From: Bufo bufo
Taxonomy: Eukaryota; Chordata; Amphibia; Anura; Bufonidae
Length of the DNA stretch: 64,000 nucleotides
Assembly: GCF_905171765.1 (NCBI RefSeq)
Contig: NC_053397.1
Location: 112,361,295 to 112,425,294 of the forward strand
Direction of reading: 5' to 3'
Below the pieces are notes generated by a model that saw only the letters and a program-made list of their open reading frames with translations, made no database searches and was not told where the DNA came from. Positions 55,200 through 64,000 of this stretch are shown here, one piece after another. Every line of letters begins with the position of its first letter. Position 1 is the first letter of the stretch. A program made the position numbers and the translations under genes.

Positions 55200-56940
55200 C
55201 TCCCCGGGGCCCTGACCCCGCAGGCCACATACGTTATAAAACAACCATCAGGGACAACACCAATAATAACCAATTTCTTCAAGCCAACAGCGGAAAAAAT
55301 CCAGAAAGGGACAAAAAGAAAAAATGCAGAAGAGGGCCAAGAGGAGGAAGAAAAAGAAAAAAACGCCACAACGGGAGCACTAAGACAACCTCGGAAGATA
55401 CAACCAGGCCCCCAGACACCCAAAAGGAACAAAACTATGCAAGAGTAAAAATCTTCAACCTTGCATGGTTCCCTCTAACCCCAGCCCAAACATCCATACT
55501 TCAGAAGGGCTTATCTTTTTGTCCAGCGGTTAAATTCAACGAATTTGAATTATTTGTTGACTTCAACTCTTTTATCCGCAAACTTACCCTACAGAGGCAT
55601 TTTTCCATCTCAAAAAACATCCACCCGCTAAACCGAAAGGAGCTCCCTCGGAAGACAGAGGAGCCACCCCATCGGAAGACCCCGGAGCCACCCCATCGAC
55701 ACACACTAATCTAAAGCCAAAGTCTACTTTTTACCCCACTCATCACAAAGGGAACCACATTAATACGTTTTTTTCCCTAGTGTCTAAGGAGATAAGAAGC
55801 ATAAATAAGAACCTGAAGAACAAGAACAACCTTACCGTGAAGGAGAAACAAGCCCTTTTGGAGCTCACTAAGAATGACACCTTAGTGATTAGAAGTGCAG
55901 ACAAAGGGGGAGGGATCGTTCTCCAAGAGAGGGATGACTACATTTTGGAGGCTAAGAGGATCCTGGACGATCCTGCTTACTATGAGCCCCTCCACGCCAA
56001 TCCACTGAACGAAGATAGGAGAAACCTCCTGATACTCCTAAATGAAGCAGAGGACAACAAGATCCTGACCAAAAAAGAAAAAGAATACATCACTATTGAC
56101 CACCCGAACACAGCAATATTCTACCACCTACCAAAGGTTCACAAAAATGAAAATAAACCACCAGGAAGGCCCATTATTTCTGGAATTAATTCCCTAACCA
56201 GTAATCTCTCACATTACGTGGACATCTTTTTACAAAAACACGTTACCCATCTCAACTCCCACTTAAGAGATTCAACACAGTTAATCTCACTTTTGAAAAA
56301 AATAGACTGGGACCCATCATACAGGTGGCTGACTTTGGATGTGGCGGCACTCTATTCAAATATTCCACACGAGGCGGGCATCCGTACAACGGAACATTTT
56401 TTGCAAATGGATGACCAATTGACTTCAAAACACAAGCAATTTATCCTTGATGCCATCAGGTTTATCCTGACACACAATGTCTTTACGTTTGAGGGCAAAA
56501 TCTACCAACATCGCAAAGGGACCGCAATGGGGACGCAATTCGCGCCAAGTTTTGCCAATCTCTACATGGGTCGGTTTGAAGAGGCATTCCTTAACAATAA
56601 TCACAAGTGGACGGAATCAATTGTGTTCTACAAAAGGTACATTGATGACCTAATTTTTATTTGGAAGGGGAGCGAAGAAGATGCCCAAACATTTGTGTCC
56701 TACCTAAACAACAACACTTGGAACCTCAGTTTTACGTCCACAAGTTCTAATATTTCAATTGAATACCTGGACCTGGTTTTATATTCTGAATGCAACACCA
56801 TCATGACAAAAACCTTTTTCAAGAAAGTGGACGGTAATAGCTACCTGGACTATGAGAGCGCGCATTACAGAAAATGGAAAGACAACATTCCATTTAGTCA
56901 GTTTAAACGGATAAGGAGGAACTGCTCAACAACTAATGAC
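55200..56940 (+). pseudogene. Penelope-like element PLE-2, plus copy, head to head with the minus copy
   Basis: Nearly identical to the minus copy but in opposite orientation. A junction palindrome at about 55140-55210 (GGGAGCGGTAAAAAAGAA and complement) joins them. It contains about 130 bp near the N-terminus (55215-55330) that the minus copy lacks. The N-terminal frame runs to 55714 and the RT frame is 55780-56943. They are split because an A run of seven is six here (55612-55617). The DKG box (ADKGGGIVL), RT motifs and YIDD are present. It is cut at 56940 by hAT-Z; the expected continuation would lie past the window edge. Confidence 0.9.
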
Positions 56941-56981
56941 TAGGGATGAGCGAACCCGAACTGTATAGTTCGGGTTCGTAC

Positions 56982-57604
56982 TGTTGTGGTAAATATAAAT
57001 AGTTGTAATCAGCTCGCATCAAAGTTTGTGTAAGGAAAAAGGTGAATCCCCTCCCTCAGCCCCAGTCAGAGAGAGACACATCTGTTACCATCTTGGTTGA
57101 AAATTCTGAGAGACTCCTCCAGCCCTTCTCAGTCTGCTCACCTTTATTTACTAACAAAAGGTATAAAAGGGGCTGGCCCAAGACAAGGATACAGGAAGTT
57201 ATAACATGCAGGAAGTGATGTCAAAGGACAGGGCGGGGCAATCAATGTGGCTAGGCAGACAATGCACACGCCCCATCCCTGTATAAGGAGATCAGTGTCT
57301 AATAAAGATCATTCTACTGGTTCCCATAGGTTTGAAATTATCTGCGAGGCATTGCTACAGCTATTGTCAGTATACGGTACTAGTATACCGACAAGGCAGA
57401 TATGCATGTCTTAAAGGCAGATATGTCTCCAAGCCAATAAGAAGGTTTTCATACTGACGGTTTTGCCACTGGTCCCGATTCAGCCAAAGTGCCCTTTGCT
57501 AGAGCGCTCCTTGGCTAAATCAGACACAGGGAGACAGATGACAAACTATAAAAACACACACACATCCTAAAGTAAAATGTCCGCATAATAAAATTTCCAC
57601 AACA
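56982..57604. mobile_element. Solo LTR, 623 bp, inside hAT-Z
   Basis: TGTTGTGG...CCACAACA (8-bp perfect inverted ends), flanked by GTAC at 56978-56981 and 57605-57608. The hAT-Z sequence reads through across the site. A TATAAAAGG lies near 57163 and AATAAAG near 57301 on the plus strand, in the right order for an LTR. The 4-bp duplication suggests a retroviral LTR. Confidence 0.88.
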
Positions 57605-58089
57605 GTACCGAATTTTGGGGTGTCCGTGACACGGACCCGAACCCGAACATTTTCGTAAAAGTCTGGGTTCGGGTTCGGTGTTCGGCGCTTTCTTGGCGCT
57701 TTTTGAAAGGCTGCAAAGCAGCCAATCAACAAGCATCATACTACTTGCCCCAAGAGGCCATCACAGCCATGCCTACTATTGGCATGGCTGTGATTGGCCA
57801 GTGCAGCATGTGACCCAGCCTCTATATAAGCTTGGGTCACGTAGCGCTGCACGTCACTCTGCTGATACAAGTGTAGGGAGAGGTTGCAGCTGCGATGTTA
57901 GGGCGAGATTAGGCAGTGATTAACTCCTCCAAAAGACTTCATTCAGTGATCAATCTACAGCTGTGGATCATTGAACTGCTGCTATTCAATTGCTCACTGT
58001 TTTTAGGCTGCCCAGAGCGTTTTTCAGTCACTTTTTTCTGGGGTGATCGGCGGCCATTTTGTGGCTTGTGGTGCGCCAGCACAAGCTGC

Positions 58090-58335
58090 CACCAAGTACA
58101 TTTAACCATCAATAGTGTGGTTATTTTTTGCTATATCCTACATCAGGGTCAAGCTGTCATCAAGTGCATTTAACCATCAATAGTGTGGTTATTTTTTGGC
58201 CATATACTACATCATGGGCAAGCTGAGCCTGTCACCCAAGTGCATTTAACCATCAATAGTGTGGTTATTTTTTGCTATATCCTACATCAGGGTCAAGCTG
58301 TCATCAAGTGCATTTAACCTTCAATAGTGTGGTTA
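58090..58335 (+). repeat. Short tandem array, unit about 75-85 bp, in hAT-Z
   Basis: Four occurrences of CATTTAACCATCAATAGTGT followed by GGTTATTTTTTG (58100, 58168, 58242, 58312 approximately), with CTACATCAGGGTCAAGCTGT between. Confidence 0.85.
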
Positions 58336-58337
58336 TT

Positions 58338-59215
58338 TAGTGTCCGTCAAAGCACAGTTTTTGTTCTGGGTTGAAATACAATTCCCAATTTTGCAATTCT
58401 CTAAATTAGTGGTTTCTGCTGTATCAGGCCTACTTTAAATCTATCCCTAAAAGGGTATATTAGATTCAAGGTGCTGATAGGGTAATTCTCAATAACTTCA
58501 CACAAACGCTACAGTGCAGATCCAAGTCTAATTCTGTGATTAAACGTATACCTGTCACCCAGCGCCTAAAAAATAGGCCTCACATTTATATTCATCCAAA
58601 TCTGTCATTACTGCTTTAGCTGGTCAAGTTATTTAGTGTCCGTCAAAGCACAGTTTTTGTTCTGGGTTGAAATACAATTCCCAATTTTGCAATTCTCTGA
58701 ATTAGTGGTTTCTGCTGTATCAGGCCTACTTTAAATCTATCCCTAAAAGGGTATATTAGATTCAAGGTGCTGATAGGGTAATTCTCAATAACTTCACACA
58801 CACGCTACAGTGCAGATCCAAGTCTAATTCTGTGATTAAACGTATACCTGTCACCCAGCGCCTAAAAAATAGGCCTCACATTTATATTCATCCAAATCTG
58901 TCATTACTGCTTTAGCTGGTCAAGTTATTTAGTGTCCGTCAAAGCACAGTTTTTGTTCTGGGTTGAAATACAATTCCCAATTTTGCATTTCTCTAAATTA
59001 GTGGTTTCTGCTGTATCAGGCCTACTTTAAATCTATCCCCAAAAGGGTATATTAGATTCAAGGTGCTGATAGGGTAGTTCTCAATAACTTCACACACACG
59101 CTACTGTGCAGATCCAAGTCTAATTCTGTCCGTAAACGTATACCTGTCACCCAGCGCCTAAATAATAGGCCTCAAATTTATATTCAGCTAAATCTGTCAT
59201 TACTGGTGTGCCTGT
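58338..59215 (+). repeat. Tandem array, 296-bp unit, about three copies, in hAT-Z
   Basis: TGTCCGTCAAAGCACAGTTT starts at 58341, 58637 and 58933, spacing 296. Copies are very similar; the third is cut short. It lies just upstream of the transposase start and may form its 5' untranslated or promoter region. Confidence 0.95.
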
Positions 59216-59341
59216 ATTAGTGTAATACGGTACCTAAATAGATAGCCAGATAGTGTTAGGTGTCTGTAAAAAAAAGGCCTGAATTTGAATTCAATACATT
59301 GGCCCGAATAATATTTTTCTTATTGTTGGTGAACGGTATCA

Positions 59342-62300
59342 ATGAGGAAAACATCTAGTAAGGGACGCGGACGCGGACATGGTCGTGGTGGTGTTAGTGG
59401 ACCCTCTGGTGCTGGGAGAGGACGTGGCCGTTCTGCCACAGCCACACGTCCTAGTGAACCAACTACCTCAGGTCCCAGTAGCCAGCAGAATTTACAGCGA
59501 TATTTTGTGGGGCCCAATGCCGTTCTAAGGATGGTAAGGCCTGAGCAGGTACAGGCATTAGTCAATTGGGTGGCCGACAGTGGATCCAGCACGTTCACAT
59601 TATCTCCCACCCAGTCTTCTGCAGAAAGCGCACAGATGGCGCATGAAAACCAAGCCCATCAGTCTGTCACATCACCCCCATGCATATCAGGGAAACTGTC
59701 TGAGCCTCAAGTTATGCAGCAGTCTCTTATGCTGTTTGAAGACTCTGCTGGCAGGGTTTCCCAAGGGCATCCACCTAGCCCTTCCCCAGGGGTGGAAGAG
59801 ATAGAATGCACTAACGCACAACCACTTATGTTTCCTGATGATGAGGACATGGGAATACCACCTCAGCACGTCTCTGATGATGACGAAACACAGGTGCCAA
59901 CTGCTGCGTCTTTCTGCAGTGTGCAGACTGAACAGGAGGTCAGGGGTCAAGACTGGGTGGAAGACGATGCAGGGGACGATGAGGTCCTAGACCCCACATG
60001 GAATGAAGGTCGTGCCACTGACTTTCACAGTTCGGAGGAAGAGGCAGTGGTGAGACCGAGCCAACAGCGTAGCAAAAGAGGGAGCAGTGGGCAAAAGCAG
60101 AACACCCGCCGCCAAGAGACTCCGCCTGCTACTGACCGCCGCCATCTGGGACCGAGCACCCCAAAGGCAGCTTCAAGGAGTTCCCTGGCATGGCACTTCT
60201 TCAAACAATGTGCTGACGACAAGACCCGAGTGGTTTGCACGCTGTGCCATCAGAGCCTGAAGCGAGGCATTAACGTTCTGAACCTTAGCACAACCTGCAT
60301 GACCAGGCACCTGCATGCAAAGCATGAACTGCAGTGGAGTAAACACCTTAAAAACAAGGAAGTCACTCAGGCTCCCTCTGCTACCTCTTCTGCTGCTGCC
60401 GCCTCGGCCTCTTCTGCTGCTGCCGCCGCCTCGGCCTCTTCCTCCGCCTCTGGAGGAACGTTGGCACCTGCCGCCCAGCAAACATGGGATGTACCACCAA
60501 CACCACCACCTGCGTCACCAAGCATCTCAACCATGTCACACGGCAGCGTTCAGCTCTCCATCTCACAAACATTTGAGAGAAAGCGTAAATTCCCACCTAG
60601 CCACCCTCGATCCCTGGCCCTGAATGCCAGCATTTCTAAACTACTGGCCTATGAAATGCTGTCATTTAGGCTGGTGGACACAGACAGCTTCAAACAGCTC
60701 ATGTCGCTTGCTGTCCCACAGTATGTTGTTCCCAGCCGCCACTACTTCTCCAAGAGAGCCGTGCCTTCCCTGCACAACCAAGTATCCGATAAAATCAAGT
60801 GTGCACTGCGCAACGCCATCTGTGGCAAGGTCCACCTAACCACAGATACGTGGACCAGTAAGCATGGCCAGGGACGCTATATCTCCCTAACTGCACACTG
60901 GGTAAATGTAGTGGCGGCTGGGCCCCAGGCGGAGAGCTGTTTGGCGCACGTCCTTCCGCCGCCAAGGATCGTAGGGCAACATTCTTTGCCTCCTGTCTCC
61001 TCCTCCTCCTACTCAGCTTCCTCCTCCTCTTCTTCCACCTGCTCATCCAGTCAGCCACACACCTTCACCACCAACTTCAGCACAGCCCGGGATAAACGTC
61101 AGCAGGCCGTTCTGAAACTCATATGTTTGGAAGACAGGCCCCACACCGCACAGGAGTTGTGGGGGGTATAGAACAACAGACCGACGAGTGGTTGCTGCCA
61201 GTGAGCCTCAAGCCCGGCCTGGTGGTGTGCGATAATGGGCGAAATCTCGTTGCAGCTCTGGGACTAGCCGGTTTGACGCACATCCCTTGCCTGGCGCATG
61301 TGCTGAATTTGGTGGTGCAGAAGTTCATTCGCAAATACCCCGACATGTCAGAGCTGCTGCATAAAGTGCAGGCCGTCTGTTCGCGCTTCCGGCGTTCACA
61401 TCCTGCCGCTGCTCGCCTGTCTGCGCTACAGCGTAACTTCGGCCTTCCCGCTCACCGCCCCATATGCGACGTGCCCACCAGGTGGAACTCTACCTTGCAC
61501 ATGCTGGACAGACTGTGCGAGCAGCAGCAGGCCATAGTGGAGTTTCAGCTGCAGCACGCACGGGTCAGTCGCACTGCGGAACAGCACCACTTCACCACCA
61601 ATGACTGGGCCTCCATGCGAGACCTGTGTGCCCTGTTGCGCTGTTTCGAGTACTCCACCAACATGGCCAGTGGCGATGACGCCGTTATCAGCGTTACAAT
61701 ACCACTTCTATGTCTCCTTGAGAAAACACTTAGGGCGATGATGGAAGAGGAGGTGGCCGAGGAGGAGGAAGAGGGGTCATTGTTAGCACTTTCAGGCCAG
61801 TCTCTTCGAAGTGACTCAGAGGGAGGTTTTTTGCAACAGCAGAGGCCAGGTACAAATGTGGCCAGACAGGGCCCACTACTGAAGGATGAGGAGAACGAGG
61901 ATGAGGAGGAGGATGAGGATGAAGCATGTTCACAGCGGGGTGGCACCCAACGCAGCTCGGGCCCATCACTGGTGCGTGGCTGGGGGGAAACGCAGGACGA
62001 TACGCCTCCCACAGAGGACAGCTTGTCCTTACCTCTGGGCAGCCTGGCACACATGAGCGACTACATGCTGCAGTGCCTGCACAACGACAGCAGAGTTGCC
62101 CACATTTTAACGTGTGCGGACTACTGGGTTGCCACCCTGCTGGATCCACGGTACAAAGACAATGTGCCCACCTTACTTCATGCACTGGAGCGTGATAGTA
62201 AGATGCGCGAGTACAAGCGCACGTTGGTAGACGCGCTACTGAGAGCATTCCCAAATGTCACAGGGGAACAAGTGGAAGCCCAAGGCGAAGGCAGAGGAGG

Positions 62301-62745
62301 AGCAAGAGGTCGCCAACGCAGCTGTGTCATGGCCAGCTCCTCTGAGGGCAGGGTTAGCATGGCAGAGATGTGGAAAAGTTTTGTCACCACGCCACAGCTA
62401 ACTGCACCACCACCTGATACGGAACGTGTTAGCAGGAGGCAACATTTCAATAACATGGTGGAACAGTACCTGTGCACACCCCTCCACGTACTGACTGATG
62501 GTTCGGCCCCATTCAACTTCTGGGTCTCCAAATTGTCCACGTGGCCAGAGCTAGCCTTTTATGCCTTGGAGGTGCTGGCCTGACCGGCGGCCAGCGTTTT
62601 GTCTGAACGTGTATTCAGCACGGCAGGGGGCATCATTACAGACAAACGCAGCCGCCTGTCTACAGCCAATGTGGACAAGCTGACGTTCATAAAAATGAAC
62701 CAGGCATGGATCCCACAGGACCTGTCCATCCCTTGTGCAGATTAG
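59342..62745 (+). pseudogene. hAT-Z transposase with BED zinc finger
   Basis: The start chosen is the ATG at 59342 (MRKTSSKGRGRGHGRGG). An Arg/Gly-rich N-terminus is followed by an acidic region. The BED finger is at about residues 280-325 (LAWHFFKQC, CTLC, HLHAKH). Then come Ala/Ser-rich low-complexity sequence and the catalytic RNase H-like domain (VHLTTDTWTSKHGQGRYISL, LVVCDNGRNLVAAL, HIPCLAHVLNLVV), VPTRWNSTLHML, an acidic insert, and LLDPRYKD. The hAT dimerisation domain follows (SVLSERVFSTAGG, KRSRLSTANVDKL). Lesions: a frame change between about 61140 and 61170 and a TGA at 62581-62583 directly before the dimerisation domain. The true stop would be at 62743-62745. About 1,130 residues. 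Similar to ZBED-type hAT proteins. Probably inactive in this copy. Confidence 0.9.
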
Positions 62746-62879
62746 ACATTAACTACCTCCCCTTAACAATATATTATTGTACTCCAGGGCACTTCCTCAT
62801 TCAATCCTATTTTTATTTTCATTTTACCATTATATTGCGGGGCAACCCAAAGTTGAATGAACCTCTCCACTGTCTGGGT

Positions 62880-63785
62880 GCCGGGGCCTAAAAATATCTG
62901 ACAGTGGCCTGTTCCAGTGGTGGGTGACATGAAGCCTGATTCTCTGCTATGACATGAAGACTGATTCTCTGCTGACATGAAGCCAGATTCTCTGTTATGG
63001 GACCTCTCTCCTCTGTCTGGGTGCCGGGGCCTAAAAATATCTGACAGTGGCCTGTTCCAGTGGTGGGTGACATGAAGCCTGATTCTCTGCTGTGACATGA
63101 AGACTGATTCTCTGCTGACATGAAGCCAGATTCTCTGCTATGGGACCTCTCTCCTCTGCCTGGGTGCCTGGGCCTAAATATCTGACAATGGACTGTTCCA
63201 GTGGTGGGTGACATGAAGACTGATGCTCTGCTGACATGAAGCCAGATTCTCTGTTACGGGACCTCTCTCCTCTGCCTGGGTGCCTGTTCCAGTGGTGGGT
63301 GACGTGAAGACTGATGCTCTGCTGACATGAAGCCAGATTCTCTGCTATGGGACCTCTCTCCTCTGCTTGGGTGCCTGGGCCTAAATATGTGACAATGGAC
63401 TGTTCCAGTGGTGGGTGACGTGAAGCCTGATTCTCTGCTATGACATGAAGACTGATTCTCTGCTATGACATGAAGCCTGAATCTCTGCTATGGGACCTCT
63501 CTCCTCTGTCTGGGTGCCGGGGCCTAAATTATATGACAATGGACTGTTCCAATGTTGGGTGACGTGAAGCCTGATTCTCTGCTATGACATGAAGACTGAT
63601 TCTCTGCTGACATGAAGCCTGAATCTCTGTTATGGGACCTCTCTCCTCTGCCTGGGTGCCGGGGCCTAAATATCTGACAATGGCCTGTTCCAGTGGTGGG
63701 TGACGTGAAGCCTGATTCTCTGCTATGACATGAAGACTGATTCTCTGCTGACATGAAGCCTGATTCTCTGCTATGGGACCTCTCT
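62880..63785 (+). repeat. 3' tandem array of hAT-Z, unit about 145 bp, six copies
   Basis: GGGACCTCTCTCCTCTG recurs near 63000, 63143, 63260, 63348, 63490 and 63635. Each unit contains sub-repeats TGACATGAAG(C/A)CTGATTCTCTGCT. Shorter spacings reflect lost sub-repeats. Open frames across it are repeat by-products. Confidence 0.92.
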
Positions 63786-64000
63786 CCAATTGATATTGGT
63801 TTATTTTTAATTATTTTATTTTTATTTTTATTCATTTCCCTATCCACATTTGTTTGCAGGGGATTTAACTACATGTTGCTGCCTTTTGCAGCCCTCTAGC
63901 CCTTTCCTGGGCTGTTTTACAGCCTTTTTAGTGCCGAAAAGTTCAGCCGAACTTCTCGAACCCGAACATCCAGGTGTTCGCTCAACTCTACTACTGACTT

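Larger units (their letters stand above)
51603..55432 (-). pseudogene. Penelope-like element PLE-2, minus copy: RT plus GIY-YIG, nearly complete
   Basis: Long frame 55432-53663, then 53647-52854, then, after hAT-3, 51748-51603. Visible parts: N-terminal basic region; the PLE-specific DKG box (IRSADKGDGIVF); RT motifs PGRPIISGINS, LDVAALYSNIPH, GTAMGTQFAPSFANLY and catalytic RYIDDLIFIW; then a Cys-rich linker (CSHKLCKCC) and the GIY-YIG nuclease (YLLECACGQQYVGGTT, LRERLNNHRW, VSRHF). After hAT-3 the reading resumes and ends LEPYGLNESLENKCF at 51603. Lesions: AAA to TAA at 53663-53665 (the plus copy has AAA) and the hAT-3 insertion. Otherwise open. Confidence 0.9.
56941..63990 (+). mobile_element. 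hAT-Z, complete 7.05-kb hAT element with BED-finger transposase
   Basis: Left end TAGGGATGAGCGAACCCGAA, right end the complement of TAGAGTTGAGCGAACACC. CTAATGAC at 56933-56940 and CTACTGAC at 63991-63998 form an 8-bp duplication with one mismatch. The next two bases (TT) fit the continuation of PLE-2. Contents in order: solo LTR, promoter-proximal region, two tandem arrays, transposase, 3' tandem array. A 5' fragment of the same family is at 13754-15193. Confidence 0.93.

Noticed and set aside
59320..62540. Pro/Arg/Ser-rich frames antisense to the hAT-Z transposase
   Set aside because: By-products of GC-rich, low-complexity coding sequence.
1..64000. Host genes, tRNA or rRNA genes
   Set aside because: I looked for conserved domains, splice-bounded coding blocks and RNA gene boxes and found none that mobile elements do not explain; short exons could still be missed by eye.

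Overview
The window reads as intergenic DNA from a large, repeat-rich vertebrate genome, most likely an anuran amphibian. The inference rests on the mix: Penelope-like elements with GIY-YIG domains, several Tc1 transposons, a sushi-type chromovirus, a gamma-like endogenous retrovirus (ERV), piggyBac and BED-finger hAT transposons and a Tx1-like LINE. I find no host protein-coding gene, tRNA, rRNA or CRISPR array. Almost every long open frame belongs to a mobile element or is a by-product of a minisatellite.

Layout. 1-1.6 kb: 3' part of a Penelope-like element (PLE-1, minus). 1.9-4.3 kb: non-autonomous piggyBac-like element A, ending in a TTAA inside a 30-bp minisatellite. 4.9-9.3 kb: 5'-truncated Tx1-like LINE carrying a Tc1 (Tc1-A), which carries a 262-bp palindromic insertion. 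9.6-11.5 kb: piggyBac-like element B. 12.2-12.3 kb: two back-to-back hammerhead-ribozyme-like motifs. 12.5-13.7 kb: gypsy pol fragment. 13.75-15.2 kb: hAT-Z fragment interrupted by a 1-kb solo LTR.

15.2-33.5 kb: a minus-strand ERV with 4-bp target duplication, two LTRs, PBS, PPT, gag, pol and env. Two hAT elements interrupt it: hAT-1 (17.2-20.6 kb, with a 33-bp minisatellite) and hAT-2 (26.2-32.8 kb). hAT-2 is itself interrupted by a complete chromovirus (26.8-32.1 kb) with open gag and pol, a GGGAAAC slippery site and a self-priming signature.

33.7-38.7 kb: piggyBac element C with a decayed transposase and repeated palindromes. 39.2-41.7 kb: Tc1-B with an 858-bp insertion. 42.2-43.1 kb: MITEs. 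44.3-45.8 kb: Tc1-C with an intact DD37E-type transposase. 46.5 kb: a second hammerhead-like site. 46.9-48.2 kb: Tc1-D. 48.4-49.7 kb: near-perfect inverted repeat with 457-bp arms. 50.2-50.9 kb: PLE-3 fragment between 90-bp direct repeats. 51.6-56.9 kb: two copies of PLE-2 head to head. hAT-3 (51.8-52.8 kb) interrupts one, and a complete 7-kb hAT (hAT-Z, 56.9-64.0 kb) containing its own solo LTR interrupts the other.

Exact target-site duplications give a relative insertion order in three nests: ERV < hAT-2 < chromovirus; PLE-2 < hAT-Z < solo LTR; LINE < Tc1-A < 262-bp insert. The only coding units that look undamaged are the chromovirus gag and pol and the Tc1-C transposase.
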